Assembly (NCBI GenBank): GCA_026874595.1
Contig: CM049319.1
Coordinates: forward strand, 53,578,917-53,642,916
From: Sipunculus nudus
Taxonomy: Eukaryota; Annelida; Sipuncula; Golfingiida; Sipunculidae
Reading direction: 5' to 3'
DNA length: 64,000 nt
In this document: piece by piece, positions 25,610 to 37,212 of the stretch
Position numbering within the stretch: the first letter of the stretch is position 1
How the letters are laid out: every line of letters starts with the position of its first letter
Notes under the pieces: model-generated
Told to the model about the DNA's origin: nothing
Database searches by the model: none
What the model saw: only the letters and a program-made list of their open reading frames with translations
Position numbers and translations under genes: made by a program

Positions 25610-27060
25610 GGATGACGTCATTTTTTTAATAATTATAGTGCTCTGCCTGTGAGGTCCCAACAGGCTGGTTGAGTGCTGGGCCCTGTGCGACTGGTGGTCA
25701 CCACATCCCATCACGAGGAGCCAGGTTCAGGAGATGTCGGGTAATTACTACTGCGAGAAAGAACACCATCTCCTACAGAAGTATCTGTAAGGCCTCTCAG
25801 TTCCCTATAGTGGAATGCAGAAGGCATCTACAACAAACAACTACCTGAAAGACTGAAAGACTCAGTTCCAAAAATATAGATTATGCCTGCATCCAAGAAA
25901 CACAATTAAAAACGAACCATAACATTAACTATCAGAGGATACTAAACCTTCAGAAAAGACAGAGAAGAAAGGCCCCAAGGAGGCGTTTCAATACATGTTT
26001 GAAACTACAAGAGATTTACAAGTGGATACACCAACTAGCTGAAATTCATGGAGTTACTATTTCAATGGACAGAATTATTATTATCTTTAAACTGAACTGT
26101 CCACCAGACAAAGACCTCTTTCTACAAGTTCCTGTGTAAACTGCATTGCTGTTGGTGACTTCAACAACCACTCAACTTGCTTGGGTTATAACGAGACAGT
26201 AAAGAGGAGATAAGCGGAAGACTGACAGACTGAAACCAAGCTGATCTTACTAAATGATCCAGAAGACCAACCTACTTTTTAGCGAACCTGTGAGCTTATG
26301 CGATGGTGCGGCGTCGTGCGTCGTCTGTACGTTAACCATAGCTATCTCGAAAACGGCAGGAGCTAGCATCACCAATTTTTTGCAAATAATCAGTCATCCA
26401 AAAAACTATATCGGATTTTGTTTATATTTTTCTAACTGCATTTTCTTAGATTTTATAGGGAAAAAGCTAAAAAGCTTTAACAATCTTCTCCTCCGAAACT
26501 GTCCAGCCAAATTGTCCAATATTTCACAGAAATGATCCCTGGAACAATCTTTCTCAAGTTTGTTCGAATGGTTCCAGTTCGGAGATTTTTGGCCGAGTTA
26601 CAGGAGGTTGAACTTAGTCATCTGTCAAAAAAAGCACACTAAAATTAAAATCTCAGAAACGGCTAGAGCTATAATCACCAAATTTTATACCAATGTTTGT
26701 CACATATGTCATATCTGAAATTGAGGTATTGGTGGCGTTACCTACATTGATGTGTTTTTATACAAGCGAAAATGTAATTTTAAACTCTTCTAGCTTATAC
26801 ACTGATTTATAATGAAACTGTTAAGCTGATTGGTTTAAACTTTACAAGAATTATTCTATGGTAGGTTCTGCAGTTTTATAAGAATAGATTGGATAAATAC
26901 AGCTTTAAAAAGCATTGTAGCCAATTGAAAAAGGCTTTCTGTGTTTGAAAACAGATTTGACAACATGCTGAGTTTCAGCAGCCAAGTCAAGAGGTCACTC
27001 AGTACAAACAGGTGGGGTCCAGACATCATCATGGCAACTGACCTGGCACTGGCGGGTGTC
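25610..27060 (+). pseudogene. Decayed LINE (non-LTR retrotransposon) endonuclease domain, split by an F element
   Basis: Translation in shifting frames gives an AP-endonuclease-like (EEP) domain: QWNAEGIYNKQLPERLKD near 25811, then after a frameshift YACIQETQLK near 25882, then a patch with PPDKDL near 26102, and CIAVGDFNNHST near 26150. These match the N, E and D-x-N catalytic blocks of APE-type LINE endonucleases of the Jockey/I group. The sequence stops at 26280 in a T-run, where an F element begins, and resumes near 27010 with PDIIMATDLA, the counterpart of the usual TPDLAxATDD block. Stops and frameshifts mean it is dead. No reverse transcriptase was found. The exact 5' limit is unknown. 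Confidence 0.65.
26281..26780 (+). mobile_element. Helitron-like element family F, 5' part, inserted in the LINE
   Basis: Begins AGCGAACCTGTGAGC at 26281, after the LINE T-run, then TTATGCGATGGTGCGGCG and a CGTCGTC-rich simple repeat. The same start is found inverted at 30016, 31370 and 39219. Internal phrases (ATCTCGAAAACGGCAGGAGC, CCTATAAAATxTAAG in inverse) match the F array at 29.1-31.4 kb. The 3' end was not recognised. The frame at 26254-26535 crosses the LINE/F border and is not a gene. Confidence 0.6.
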
Positions 27061-27067
27061 TTGAAAA

Positions 27068-27089
27068 TGTGTCTAGACGTCTAGACACA
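27068..27089. repeat. Perfect 22-bp palindrome
   Basis: Two 11-bp arms without spacer, TGTGTCTAGAC and GTCTAGACACA. It contains two GTCTAGAC boxes. It lies exactly at the left edge of the segment duplicated at 35084 and just after the LINE remnant. Confidence 0.9.
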
Positions 27090-28560
27090 GCGTTATATGC
27101 AAGTTACTTGGCTGTATCAGCTTTCTGCACTGAATCTTCGCAAGGAGAAGGACTGAAGGTGTACACAGAGTCACCGTCATGTACCTTCTCGCAAGGCTGC
27201 TGTTATTTATCAGTAATACTGTTCAATTGACAGTTTATCTTCCTACAGTTCCATAGGATGCATGTAATGATGGAATGTTAAGAAATAATTAATAGTTAAT
27301 TTTTACAGTGTTCGGCACTTCTTTTTCTGTGGCACTTCTTTATTTTTTGTACTAATAAGTCATCGAGTAGAAAAAGGACGGACCTTTGATCGTATCGCAA
27401 GATTTTCCCACAAGTAAAAAAAAACATGACAGCACTTTGAGATTTAAATCAACAAATGGCCTTAAGGTCTGTCCGAATTTGGAATGAATGATATTTCGAG
27501 CCGAAACATAAACTGCTAGTCTTTAAGTTTAACATAATGGTCAAAGAGCTATATCAATCGCGGCGGGTTCTATCAAAAGATTTCATCTTATGTTGATTCA
27601 CGTTCAGCCCCTTTGCAAGTCCAAGTGCCCAGCCCACGTCTGTATCATTTAGGCCCTAGAGTTCAATCGAAAAGCCCTTCCGGCCTATAACTAAACTAAA
27701 ACCATTTAGATCTGAAAATTTTGTAACATAAACTTTTTTTTTACTACAGTTTGTCTCAATTGAAAAAAATGTCTAACAATACAGGCCTAATGCGAACCTG
27801 TGCATTGGGAAATACACCAGGTATAATGCTTCAATGCTGGACCATTACTTCTCATGTATATGAACGATGCAAGTACTAAACATTTTTGATAAGAAACAAT
27901 TACACAAACATCACTGCTTAAATTCTGGCATGGGTGCACACACACAAAAATGATTGTAGCTGGCACCACTAGTCTTGTAAACAACAAAGCTATCAGAGAT
28001 ATATACATATGCCCAATTTCAGACTGATATATCAAACCCCTCCTGAAAATAAGCAGGGACACACACTGTGCAAAACTTATTGTAGGTGGCACCACCAGTC
28101 TTGTATATGACAAAGCTATTCGATATGTATATATATATGCCCAATTTCAGGCTGATATATCGAATTCCTCTGTAGAAATAAGCAGGCACATTCACTATGC
28201 AAAAGTCATTGTAGGTGGCGACACCTGGTTTATGAACAGAAAGCCATCAAAGACACATAGACAGGTCAAAATATCAGGCCAATACATCAAACTTACCAAG
28301 AGTCTGATGCATGGGGCTGATCAGGCCCTAGGTGAGAAAGGCAGTTGCCCCGAGTGAACTGTGAAAATTTTCTGGCTCAGGCTACTGCACTGAGTGAACT
28401 CATGACCTGCACCTGGCTAGACTGATGGAACTTTCGACCTGTACCTGGCTGCACTGAGTGAACTCTTGACCTGTTGCATAATCTGATACAGTTGGCAGTC
28501 TGCAAAAGCTATAAATAGATCCAGGCTGAACTTTGGTGCCAAATCTGATGCAGTGGGAAG
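27089..28560. repeat. Duplicated ~1.45-kb segment, copy 1
   Basis: From TATGCAAGTTACTTGGCTG onward the sequence matches 35084-36545 in the same orientation, with moderate divergence and small indels. For example GTGTTCGGCACTTCTTTTT at 27309 and 35290, and CGCGGCGGGTTCTATCAAAAG at 27558 and 35541. The shared segment includes a family G end (27781) and the sequence outside it, so the insertion is older than the duplication, or both are parts of a larger repeat. Confidence 0.8.
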
Positions 28561-28740
28561 TCTGACAACGCTATAAATAGAATGCAGCTACTGCACTGAG
28601 TGAACTCCTGACCCATACCTGGCTGCACTGAGTGAACTCTTGACCTAATGCCTAATCTTATACAGTTGGCAGTCAGCCAAAGCTATAAATAGATCCAGAC
28701 TGACCTCTAGCCTGTTGCCATATCTGAAATAGTAGCCACA
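27775..28740 (-). mobile_element. Helitron-like element family G, copy G1
   Basis: The 27-nt end at 27781-27807 (ACAGGCCTAATGCGAACCTG...) is repeated exactly in inverse at 34504-34530 and nearly exactly in direct orientation at about 35838. At the inverse copy the end is followed by GGCTAG and TTTT, the CTAG-T end expected for a Helitron-like 3' terminus, so G1 reads on the - strand with its 3' end on the left. The interior contains TAGGTGGC(A/G)(C/A)CACC units near 27965, 28085 and 28215. The right limit is not clear. Confidence 0.55.
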
Positions 28741-28930
28741 CCATTGCATAAGCTAATGCAGGGGCCCTGCCCTGAGGGGCATGACACCCATGAAGTGATC
28801 ACATGGTGCCTATGAGGTATTCACATGTCACTCATGAGGTGATCACATGCCTTGTGCTTGGGGTCACTGATTGAACTCGAGACCTATATCTGGCTGCACT
28901 GAATGAACTCTTGATATGTTGCCAAATCTG
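28340..28930 (+). repeat. Tandem-like repeat with CTGCACTGAGTGAACTCTTGACC phrase
   Basis: The phrase CACTGAGTGAACTC(T/C)TGACC(T/C) recurs near 28388, 28450, 28592, 28627 and, diverged, 28865 and 28903, with AGCTATAAATAGATCCAG(G/A)CTGA between (28508, 28680). A second set is at 36305-36545. It belongs to the duplicated segment and the G-type environment. Confidence 0.6.
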
Positions 28931-29099
28931 AAACAGTTGCCAATTTCTAAACCTATTTAAGGATACAGACACAATCTTGGCCTGTTGGTAAATCTGTTTA
29001 TACATACTGAAAGACTTTCGCTAAGATGCTTTTTTCTTCAACCCGACATATTCACAAAATCTGCAACTTCATCATTAAGCTGAAAGAGGCTAAAATTAT

Positions 29100-31370
29100 G
29101 AGGTTTTTTGCCCATAAAAAAACAGGTCAATGTAGGTGGCACCACTAAATCTACAACTTCAAATATGAGTCATGTGACCAACATTTGCACAATACTTGTT
29201 AATGCTAGCTTCTGTCATTTCTGAGATTTCTATGTCAGTATGCTTACTTGGCCAAATGGCTAAGTTCAAATTCGTGTAACTTTACTAAAATTCATCAAGT
29301 GCAAACCATTTGAACAAACTTGAGAGGTCTTGCCTCTGGGTTCATTTCTGTAAAATATTGAACAATTTGTCTGGACTGTTTACAAGAAGAAGACTTTTAA
29401 AATGTTTTTCAGCTTTTTTCCTATAAAATCTAAGTAAATGCAGATAGCAAAATAATAAGCCGAATCCCACAACATTTGATGTGTGATAGATTATTGCATA
29501 AAATCTCGGGATGGTAGCACCTGCTATTCCTGAGAAATTATGGGTTAATGTACAGATGACCAATTACCCCCATACAAAAAAGGACCAATGCAGGTGGCAC
29601 CACCAATACCTGAATTTCATATATGACTCATGTGACCAAGACTGGCATAAAATTTAGTGATGATAGCTCCGGCTGTTTCTGAGACTGTCATTTTAGTATG
29701 CTTTTTTGACAGATGGCTAGGTTCAACTTCCTGTAACTCGGCCAAAATTGACCGAACAAACAATTCGAACAAACTTGAAAGAGATGGTCTAAAAGATTTT
29801 TTTCTGTGAAATATTGAACACTTTGGCTTGACCGTTTCTGAAGAGAAGATTTTCAAAGGTTTTTTACCATTTTCTCCATAAAATCTATTAAAAATGCAAA
29901 TTTTTTTAGATGGCTAATTTTTAGCATTAAATTTCATGATGCTAGCTACAGTCGTTTTCGAAATAGTATGGGTTAACATACACCGCCACACCATTGCATT
30001 CGCTCACAGGTTTGCTAAAAATACTACAGATGCATATTGAATGCAAATTATATTACCGATACATCTCACTGATGGCAAAATCTTGAATTAAGTTGAGTAT
30101 GGATCCAATTATTTATAATCCATGTACAGCCGTCTTTATATACCCACAGAGAGCTGTATACCTGTGATTGTAAACATTGCCTGGCATGAAGAATATCTTA
30201 AATCATAAATCTACATTTATAAAAGCTTTTAAAAAACATTGTCAACATAACCTGAAATCTAAATGTCTAGAGGCGTGATCTAACATATGCTAATAAACTG
30301 GTGCCAGGCCAGATGTATCTGCTTCACACAGCTAACATATATGGTAAAATGACTCAATTCAATCTTTATAATTCAGCCAAAAGTCATTCTTTGTAACCAT
30401 AAAAGACCATTATTATAAGAATTATTCAGGGGATTATTCTTGTAAAATATTAAACAAATTGGCCTCAGTGGCGTCAGTCAAAAAACGTTTTACAGGTTTA
30501 TAACTCATATGGGAAAATACAGCAAAATGGCTAAGTTAAGCTTCCTATAACTCAGCCAAAATCACAGAACCAAAACCATTTGAACAAACTTGAATTATCA
30601 ACATCTAAGAATGATTAATATGTGAGATTTAAGATTTTGACCCGGTGGTTTTTGAGAAGAAGATCTTTGTAGCCACTGAGCTAAAATTGGCTGGTACGGC
30701 TTATGACTAAATTCAGCTTCCCATAACTCAGCCAAAAGTCACTGAACTGAGACCATTTGAACAAACTTCAGAAAGCACTACCCTAGGATCATTTTTGCGC
30801 GATATTAAACAATTTGGCCATATGGTTTCAGAGAAGTTTTTGTAGCCGTCAGTATGAAACGGGCACTGATGCCCCCGTACAAAAAAGGCCGATGCAGGTG
30901 GCGCCACCAATACCTCAATATCAGATATGATTCATGTGATCAACATTGGCTTAAAATTTGGTGATGATAGCTCCAGCCGTTTCTGAGATTGTAATTTTAG
31001 TATGCTTTTTTGGACAGATGACTAAGTTCAACTTCTTGTAACTCGGCCAAAAATCACCGAACTTAAACCATTCGAATAGGCTTGTGAAAGATTGTTCCAA
31101 GAATCATTTCTGTGAAATATTGGACAATTTTGCTAAACAGTTTCGTCGAAGAAGATTTTTAAAGCCTTTTTAGCTTTTTCCCTATAAAATGTATGAAAAT
31201 GAAATTAGCCAAAAATTAAGCAAAATCCGATAGAGTTTTTTTGATGACTATTTTTTTTTGCATAAAATTTCGTGATGCTAACTCTTGCCGTTTTCAAGAT
31301 AATATGGGTTAACGTACAGACGACGGACGCCGGACGACGCCACACCATCGCATAAGCTCACAGTTTCGCT
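29100..31370 (-). mobile_element. Family F Helitron-like elements, tandem or nested, - strand
   Basis: Inverse F starts (AAGCTCACAG(T/G)TT(C/T)GCT) end at 30016 and 31370, each preceded by the CG-rich GACGACG or GCCACACCAT patch. To their left lie repeated units of about 370 bp with AACTCGGCCAAAAxT, CCATTCGAACAAACTTGA, ATTTCTGTGAAATATTGxACA and CCTATAAAAT. A GGTGGCGCCACC lies at 30897-30908. At least two F copies are present; their 3' ends were not resolved. No coding potential. Confidence 0.6.
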
Positions 31371-31375
31371 AAAAA

Positions 31376-31689
31376 TATCAATATCTTAAAACCATATCGC
31401 GATATGCAACTTGTTACAGCTATATTTACTAGGCACTATGGAAGAATTCTTAATTTTCGGATGGTTCGTTTGCCAGCTGCAGGAGTATTCATTGGACAGC
31501 ACACCACAGGGCACGGGTCTATAATTTAGAATAAGAAGGGGATCAACCGTCCAACCCAGGACGACTAATGATAAAACTTTAAAAAAATGTCCCCAGGCCT
31601 GGAAGAGGGGGTCCAAACCGTAAAAAATTGTTCTGAACCCTTAAAAATATTGCAGCAGCTATGCGTCTTTGATGGTATTCTCATTTACA
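31376..31689. repeat. Dispersed repeat K, and sequence up to element G3
   Basis: 31376-31460 (ATCAATATCTTAAAACC..., ACTAGGCACTATGGAAGAATT) matches 38769-38860 in the same orientation. Both copies sit close to an F element. The remainder up to about 31690 has no recognised feature. Confidence 0.5.
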
Positions 31690-34537
31690 AGACAGGTGGT
31701 TCCACTTACATTGACTTTTGCAGTGTGTGCACCTGCTTATTTCTACAGAGGAATTTGATACATCAGCCTAAAATTGGGCATGTTTATACATATCGGGTAG
31801 CTTTATAGAGTACAAGACTGGTGGCGCCACCTACAATAATTTTTTTGCACAGTGTATGTCCCTGCTTATTTCAAAAGAAGGGTTTGACATATAAGTCTGA
31901 CATTGGGCATATGTATACATCTCTTCCTTGTATACAAGACTGGTGGTGTCAGCTACAATCATTGTATCCGCCAAAACAGAGTTTTCCGGATACTATGTTT
32001 TCAGTCGGACGTAGCCGCTGCCATCACCACCGCCTCATAGGTTTCTAGCGCCAGATCGGCCCTCTGACATTATTGCCAGATGACTGGCTTGCCAGAGTGC
32101 CTGGACATCTAACTCTGAGGATCGAGTTAATGAGGATGCAAATATTTTCGTCATTTTTGACAACGTTTCAATGCTTACAAGTATCATTTCACTTCAAATG
32201 CACCCACTAGACATTTTAATACGTTTTTTATCTCTCCAACGACACCTACCATGTGTGTGAAATATTCCGTTATAACCCAATATATTCGTATATTGTTCTG
32301 CATGTATCGGAGATTTCTGTCTGCGGTCTGCCTGCCGACTGTATGCGGAGATACGGTTATAAAGCGTGGCGTGGACTTGCAGGGCGGTTCTAAATTTGGC
32401 TTGTGTCACGACTCAGTAGGGGGTCCTAACAGAGTCGTGTTTGTCACGGCTAATAGGTTTCCGGAGGAGGGTAATCGTGCAATATAATGGACCCATATTT
32501 CATGGTCTCCCAAAAAAGTGTGACCACATTTCAATGAAAAAACTGTTTCATGTAAAAGTTGAAGATCCGGCGCATCTAATGATACAATATTTTTGTATGT
32601 TTGATATAAATATATTTTGCTACAAACTGTCGAAAGAGGGGGGTTTGCTGAAAATACCCAAAATGACGTCGTGTCAAATACGTTCTCAGCCGACGTCATG
32701 AATCCACAGTACTGTACATGCGTTATATTGCACGATTACCCGGAGAACTCCTCCGTAACCACTGGACAGAATTTTTTAAAATTCGGAATTATAATAGGGT
32801 CACGTGAACTGCTGCGCCCTCATTTTTGGTTGACCTCTGACCTTTCCTCTCTGCCCAGCGTCCAATTGTGCGTCTGTGTCCACACATAAACCCACATATC
32901 TCCGGAACCATTTGACCGATCAGGCTAAAATTTTGCATAAATGTACCCTTGGATAGCTTAATAACAAACACTAAAAATGGTGGTGCCACTTGCAACAATT
33001 TTAGCACAGCGTCTGTTTGTTTGTCTGCCATGGGCTAAAATCACTCATATCTTAGTAGTGGTTTCACTTATCTTCATAAAATTTTGCATGTGTATACATC
33101 CTGGACAGCTTTCTTGATTTTATGAAAGGTGACGCCACCTACATTCACGTTTAAGCTGCAGACATCCAAGCTCATATCTCTGGAACCGTTCAACCAGTTG
33201 GGCCAAAATTTTGCATGTGTATAGGTCTCCCATAGCTCTTGATTATAGGCAAAACTGGTGGCGCCACGTGCAACCGTTTTTGCACAGTGTCCATTTGTTC
33301 ATCTGCCTTGTGATAAAACCACTCATATCTCAGCAGTGGTTTGACCTATCCTTCTGATATTTTGCAGCTTTATACATCCTGGACAGCTTTCTTGATTTTA
33401 TAATAGGTGGCGCCACCTACATTCACATTTACGCTGCAGACATTCAAGCTCATATCTCGTGAACCATTTGACCGATTGGGCAAAAATTTTACATGTTTAT
33501 AGATCTCACATAGCTCTTTATCATTCGCAAAACTGGTGGCGCCACCTGCGACCATTTTTGCACAGCGTCCATCTGTTTTGCCGTGGGATAAAATCACATA
33601 TCTCGGCATTGGTTTGACATATTTGCCTAAAATTTTATACATCATGGAAAGCTTTCTGGATTTTGTGGCAGGTGGCGCCACCTACATTTATGTATACGCT
33701 GCAGACATTCAGGCTTATATCTCATGACTGGTTTGACATATCCCTCTGAAATTTTGCATGGTTATAGATCTCACTTAGCTCTTAATCATTTACAAAATTT
33801 GTGGCGCCACCTGCCACCATTTTTGCACAGCGTCCATCTGTTTTGCCGTGGGATAAAATCACATATCTCGGCATTGGTTTGACATATTTGCCTAAAATTT
33901 TATTCATCATGGATAGCTTTCTGGATTTTGTGGCAGGTGGCGCCACCTACATTTATGTATACGCTGCAGACATTCAGGCTTATATCTCAGGACTAGTTTG
34001 ACATATCCCCCTGAAATTTTGCATGGTTATAGATCTCACTTAGCTCTTAATTATTTACAAAATTTGTGGCGCCACCTGCCACCATTTTTGCACAGCGGCC
34101 TTCTGTTTGTCTGCTGTGGGATAAAATTACTCATATACAAGTAGTGGTTTGACTTATCTGCCAAAAATTTTGTAAATGTATACAATTTGGACAGCTTTCT
34201 GGATTTTGTGGTAGGTAGCGCAACCTACATACACATTTAAGCTGCAGAAATCCAGGCTATTATGCAACACACCTCACTCTATTTCCCCTTGCCACTCAGT
34301 CCATGCCTCACTTCACCCGTCCCACTCTGATTTTGGTGGATACCCGTAATCACTTGTTGACTGCCCGTATTCTTGTTTTTCAGCAGTGATGTTTATTAAT
34401 TGTTTCTTGATAAGTGTTTAGTACTTGCATTGTTCATATACATGTTACACATGTTCTTGAAAAGTAATGGTCCAGTATTAAAGCATAATACCTGGTGTGA
34501 TCTCAATGCACAGGTTCGCATTAGGCCTGTAGGCTAG
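31690..34537 (+). mobile_element. Helitron-like element family G, copy G3, interrupted by A2
   Basis: This is the inverse of G1/G2. 31690-31960 matches the inverse of 27948-28240, and 34376-34537 matches the inverse of 27775-27915. The 3' end reads GCATTAGGCCTGTAGGCTAG then TTTTTT at 34538. Family A copy A2 sits inside: left border CAGCTACAATCATT, right border TTTTTCAGCAGTGATG. Compared with G1, about 30 bp of target are missing at the junction. A GGTGGCGCCACC palindrome is at 31820-31831. Confidence 0.65.
31964..34375 (+). mobile_element. Helitron-like element family A, copy A2
   Basis: 5' end GTATCCGCCAAAACAGAG (31964) with the same hairpin and a GCCGCTGCC/CACCGCC patch as A1. 3' end GATTTTGGTGGATACCC, hairpin-forming bases, and TTCTTG (34372-34375) before TTTTT; the usual CTAG is CTTG here. 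The core holds alternating half-units of about 130 and 150 bp, each with (A)GGTGGCGCCACCT or a variant (near 32979, 33128, 33256, 33406, 33536, 33670, 33802, 33936 and 34066). A DR1 (TGACCTCTGACCT) is at 32831-32843. The unique-looking left third (32040-32820) distinguishes it from A1. No coding potential is convincing. Confidence 0.75.
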
Positions 34538-35083
34538 TTTTTTTTATTTTGCATACAACATACAAACAGACTATTTATACATAGCACATGTTTGACAAAC
34601 ATCACTATATAAACATACATCATGTATCTTTGTTTACTCTAAACTATTCAAATTACTTTTACTTCATATGTATATAATATATCTATATATACTTGACCAG
34701 TTACATTAAAAAAAAACATAAGACAATTAGAATACACCAACACCATTCACAAAACATATCCTACTCAAGAAACAAAATTATGTAAATATGCTGGCTCTCG
34801 GATGATTCTTGATCAGCTTGAGACTGCTGAAGGTGCGTTCACTAGGAGTTGTACTTATTGGTGATTGCAACTATTTTCACTAGTAAGTATAGTTCTTCAA
34901 AGGCTATAGTTAGTGGCCTCAGTGAGCGCAAACGTTCTGACTGGGGGGGGGGGGGGGGGGGGTCAGTTTTTCTCACAAAGGAAACATGGCAAAAGTACTC
35001 CGTAAAGTCTTTACCTACTGTTAACAGAAAGAAAAAAGACAAATATTATATAAGTGATTTAATATGTTTTGTTTATTCCTGAT
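34538..35083. other. Non-coding stretch between G3 and duplication copy 2
   Basis: AT-rich, with a 20-nt poly-G tract at 34943-34962. No recognisable gene or element end apart from the T-run that begins it. Confidence 0.4.
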
Positions 35084-36545
35084 ATATGCAAGTTACTTGG
35101 CTGTATCAGCTTTCTGCACTGAATCTTCGCACGGAGAAGGACAGAAGGTGTACACCGTCATGTACCTTACTCGCAAGGCTGATGTTATTTATCAGTAATA
35201 CTGTTCAACTGACACTTAATCTTCCCCCAGTTCCATAGGATGCATGTAATGATGGAATGTTAAGAAATTTTTAATAGTTAATTTTACAGTGTTCGGCACT
35301 TCTTTTTTCTGTGGCAATTCTTTATTTTTGTACTAATATGTCATCGAGTAGAAAAAGGACGGGCCTTTGATCGTATTGCAAGATTTTCCAACAAGTAAAA
35401 AAAAAAACATGACAGCAATTTTAGATTTAAATTAACAAATGACCTTAAGGTTTGTCCGAATTAGGAATGAATGATATTTCGAGCCAAAACATAAACTGCT
35501 AGTCTTTAGTTAAACATAATGGTCAAAGAGCTGTAATAATCGCGGCGGGTTCTATCAAAAGATTACATGTTATAAATGTTGATTAACGTTCAGCCCCTTT
35601 GCAAGTCCAAGTGCCCAGCCCACGTATCTTTTATTTAGGCCCTAGAGATCAATCAAAGAGCCCTTCTGGTACCCCTGCAGGTCAGCCTACTTTACCATAA
35701 GGGTGGCCCTTTAGTGGGTTAGTCTTTTTGGTGGCTTTCAGTATCAGCCTATAACTAAACTTAAACGATTTAAATCTGAAACATTTGTAACAGAAACTTT
35801 ACTTTTACTACAGTTTCAGTTTCAATTGAAACAAGGCCTACAGGCCTAATGCGAACCTGTACATACACCAGGTACAATGCTTCAATGCTGGTCCTTTAAT
35901 TTCCATGTATATGAACAATGCAAGTACTAAACATTTTTAATATGAAACAATTACACAAACATCACTGCTGAAATTCTGGCATGGATGCATATATCACAAA
36001 AATGATTGTAGCTGGCACCACCAGTCTTGTATACAACGAAGCTATCAGAGATATATACATATGCCCAGTTTCAGACTGATATATCAAACCCCTCCTGAGA
36101 AAACGCAGGGACACACACTGTGCAAAAGTCATTGTAGGTGGTGACACCTGTCTTGTGAGAGAGAAAGCCATCAAAGGCGCATTTACAGGTCATAATATCA
36201 AGCCAATACATCAATCTTCCCCAGTGTTTGATGCACTGGGCTGACCAGGCTTAGGTGAGTGAGGCAGATGCCCACGAGTGAACTGTGACAAATTGCTGCC
36301 TCAAGCTACTGCACTGAGTGAACTCTTGACCTGCACCTGGTTAGACTGAGTGAACTTTTGACCTGTACTTGGCTGCACTGAGAGAACTCTTGACCTGTTG
36401 CTTAATCTGACACAGTTGGCAGTCTGCCAAAGCTATAAATAGATCCAGGCTGAACTTTGGTGCCAAATCTGATGCAGTGAGCAGTCTGCCAAAGCTATAA
36501 ATAGTATGCAGCTACTGCACTGAGTGAACTCTTGGCCTATACCTG
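35084..36545. repeat. Duplicated ~1.45-kb segment, copy 2, with family G copy G2
   Basis: Direct-orientation match to 27089-28560. It contains a G end at about 35832-35860 (AAGGCCTACAGGCCTAATGCG), the AGGTGGTGACACCTG phrase and the CTGCACTGAGTGAAC units. An insertion of about 85 bp (around 35662-35750) is absent from copy 1. The 139-codon - strand frame at 36433-36852 runs through this repeat and beyond and shows no conserved motif. Confidence 0.75.
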
Positions 36546-37212
36546 GCTGCACTTCTTCCAATCCTGGCACTGTGCCAAAACTAATTACAGAGCTGACATC
36601 ATCTTGGCTAATGGCCAACATCAAGGCACTGGCAATCTGCCAATGGTAAACCAAGTGCTGCCATCTGTACACAAAAGTGGTCCCTACTTGAAATAACTTT
36701 GAAATTAATTTTCCCCAATACAAAATACTTTTCAGCTGACTTTTTATATATAAAAAAGAAAAGAGATCAACAATATATGTAAAATTATTACAGATGCATA
36801 TTGAATGCAAAATTAAAATACAGATATATCTCATTGATACTGATGGGTTCATTTATATTTGTTAAAATCATTTAAAAGAAAACTGATTTCTTTAAAAATG
36901 CTACGTTACACAACATTGCATCTTCTGGATTACACCTTAAATTACTTTTTCAAGGAAAGTTTTTGCATATCGGAGTGGAAACAGCATTACAATTAAGGAG
37001 ATACAGTTAAACAATAACAATTACTGCATAACACTTGGTGGGTTGGGTTTGCAGGGGGGGGGGGAGTGATGATTGGGGTGGTGATATCAGATATGAGAAT
37101 AACTGTACACCTGTCACAGCAGGGGATCTCCCCTAGTGACTGTAACAAATCAGAAACCCTGGCATAGCTGACTTCCAGTGACCTGGAGTGGGACCCTGCA
37201 TCTGTAATCAAA

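Noticed and set aside
28340-28930. CRISPR-like array of regularly spaced repeats
   Set aside because: Units are diverged, unevenly spaced and lie in animal transposon sequence; no cas genes are present. The arrays at 1.2-2.2 and 49.9-50.3 kb were rejected for the same reason.
27781-34530. Single 6.7-kb TIR transposon
   Set aside because: The interior is a patchwork of F, A and K elements, and the ends match Helitron-like 3' termini (CTAG before T-run), so two opposed G copies explain it better.
36433-36852. 139-codon - strand frame
   Set aside because: It overlaps the duplicated repeat segment and has no conserved motif; repeats of this kind give long frames by chance.
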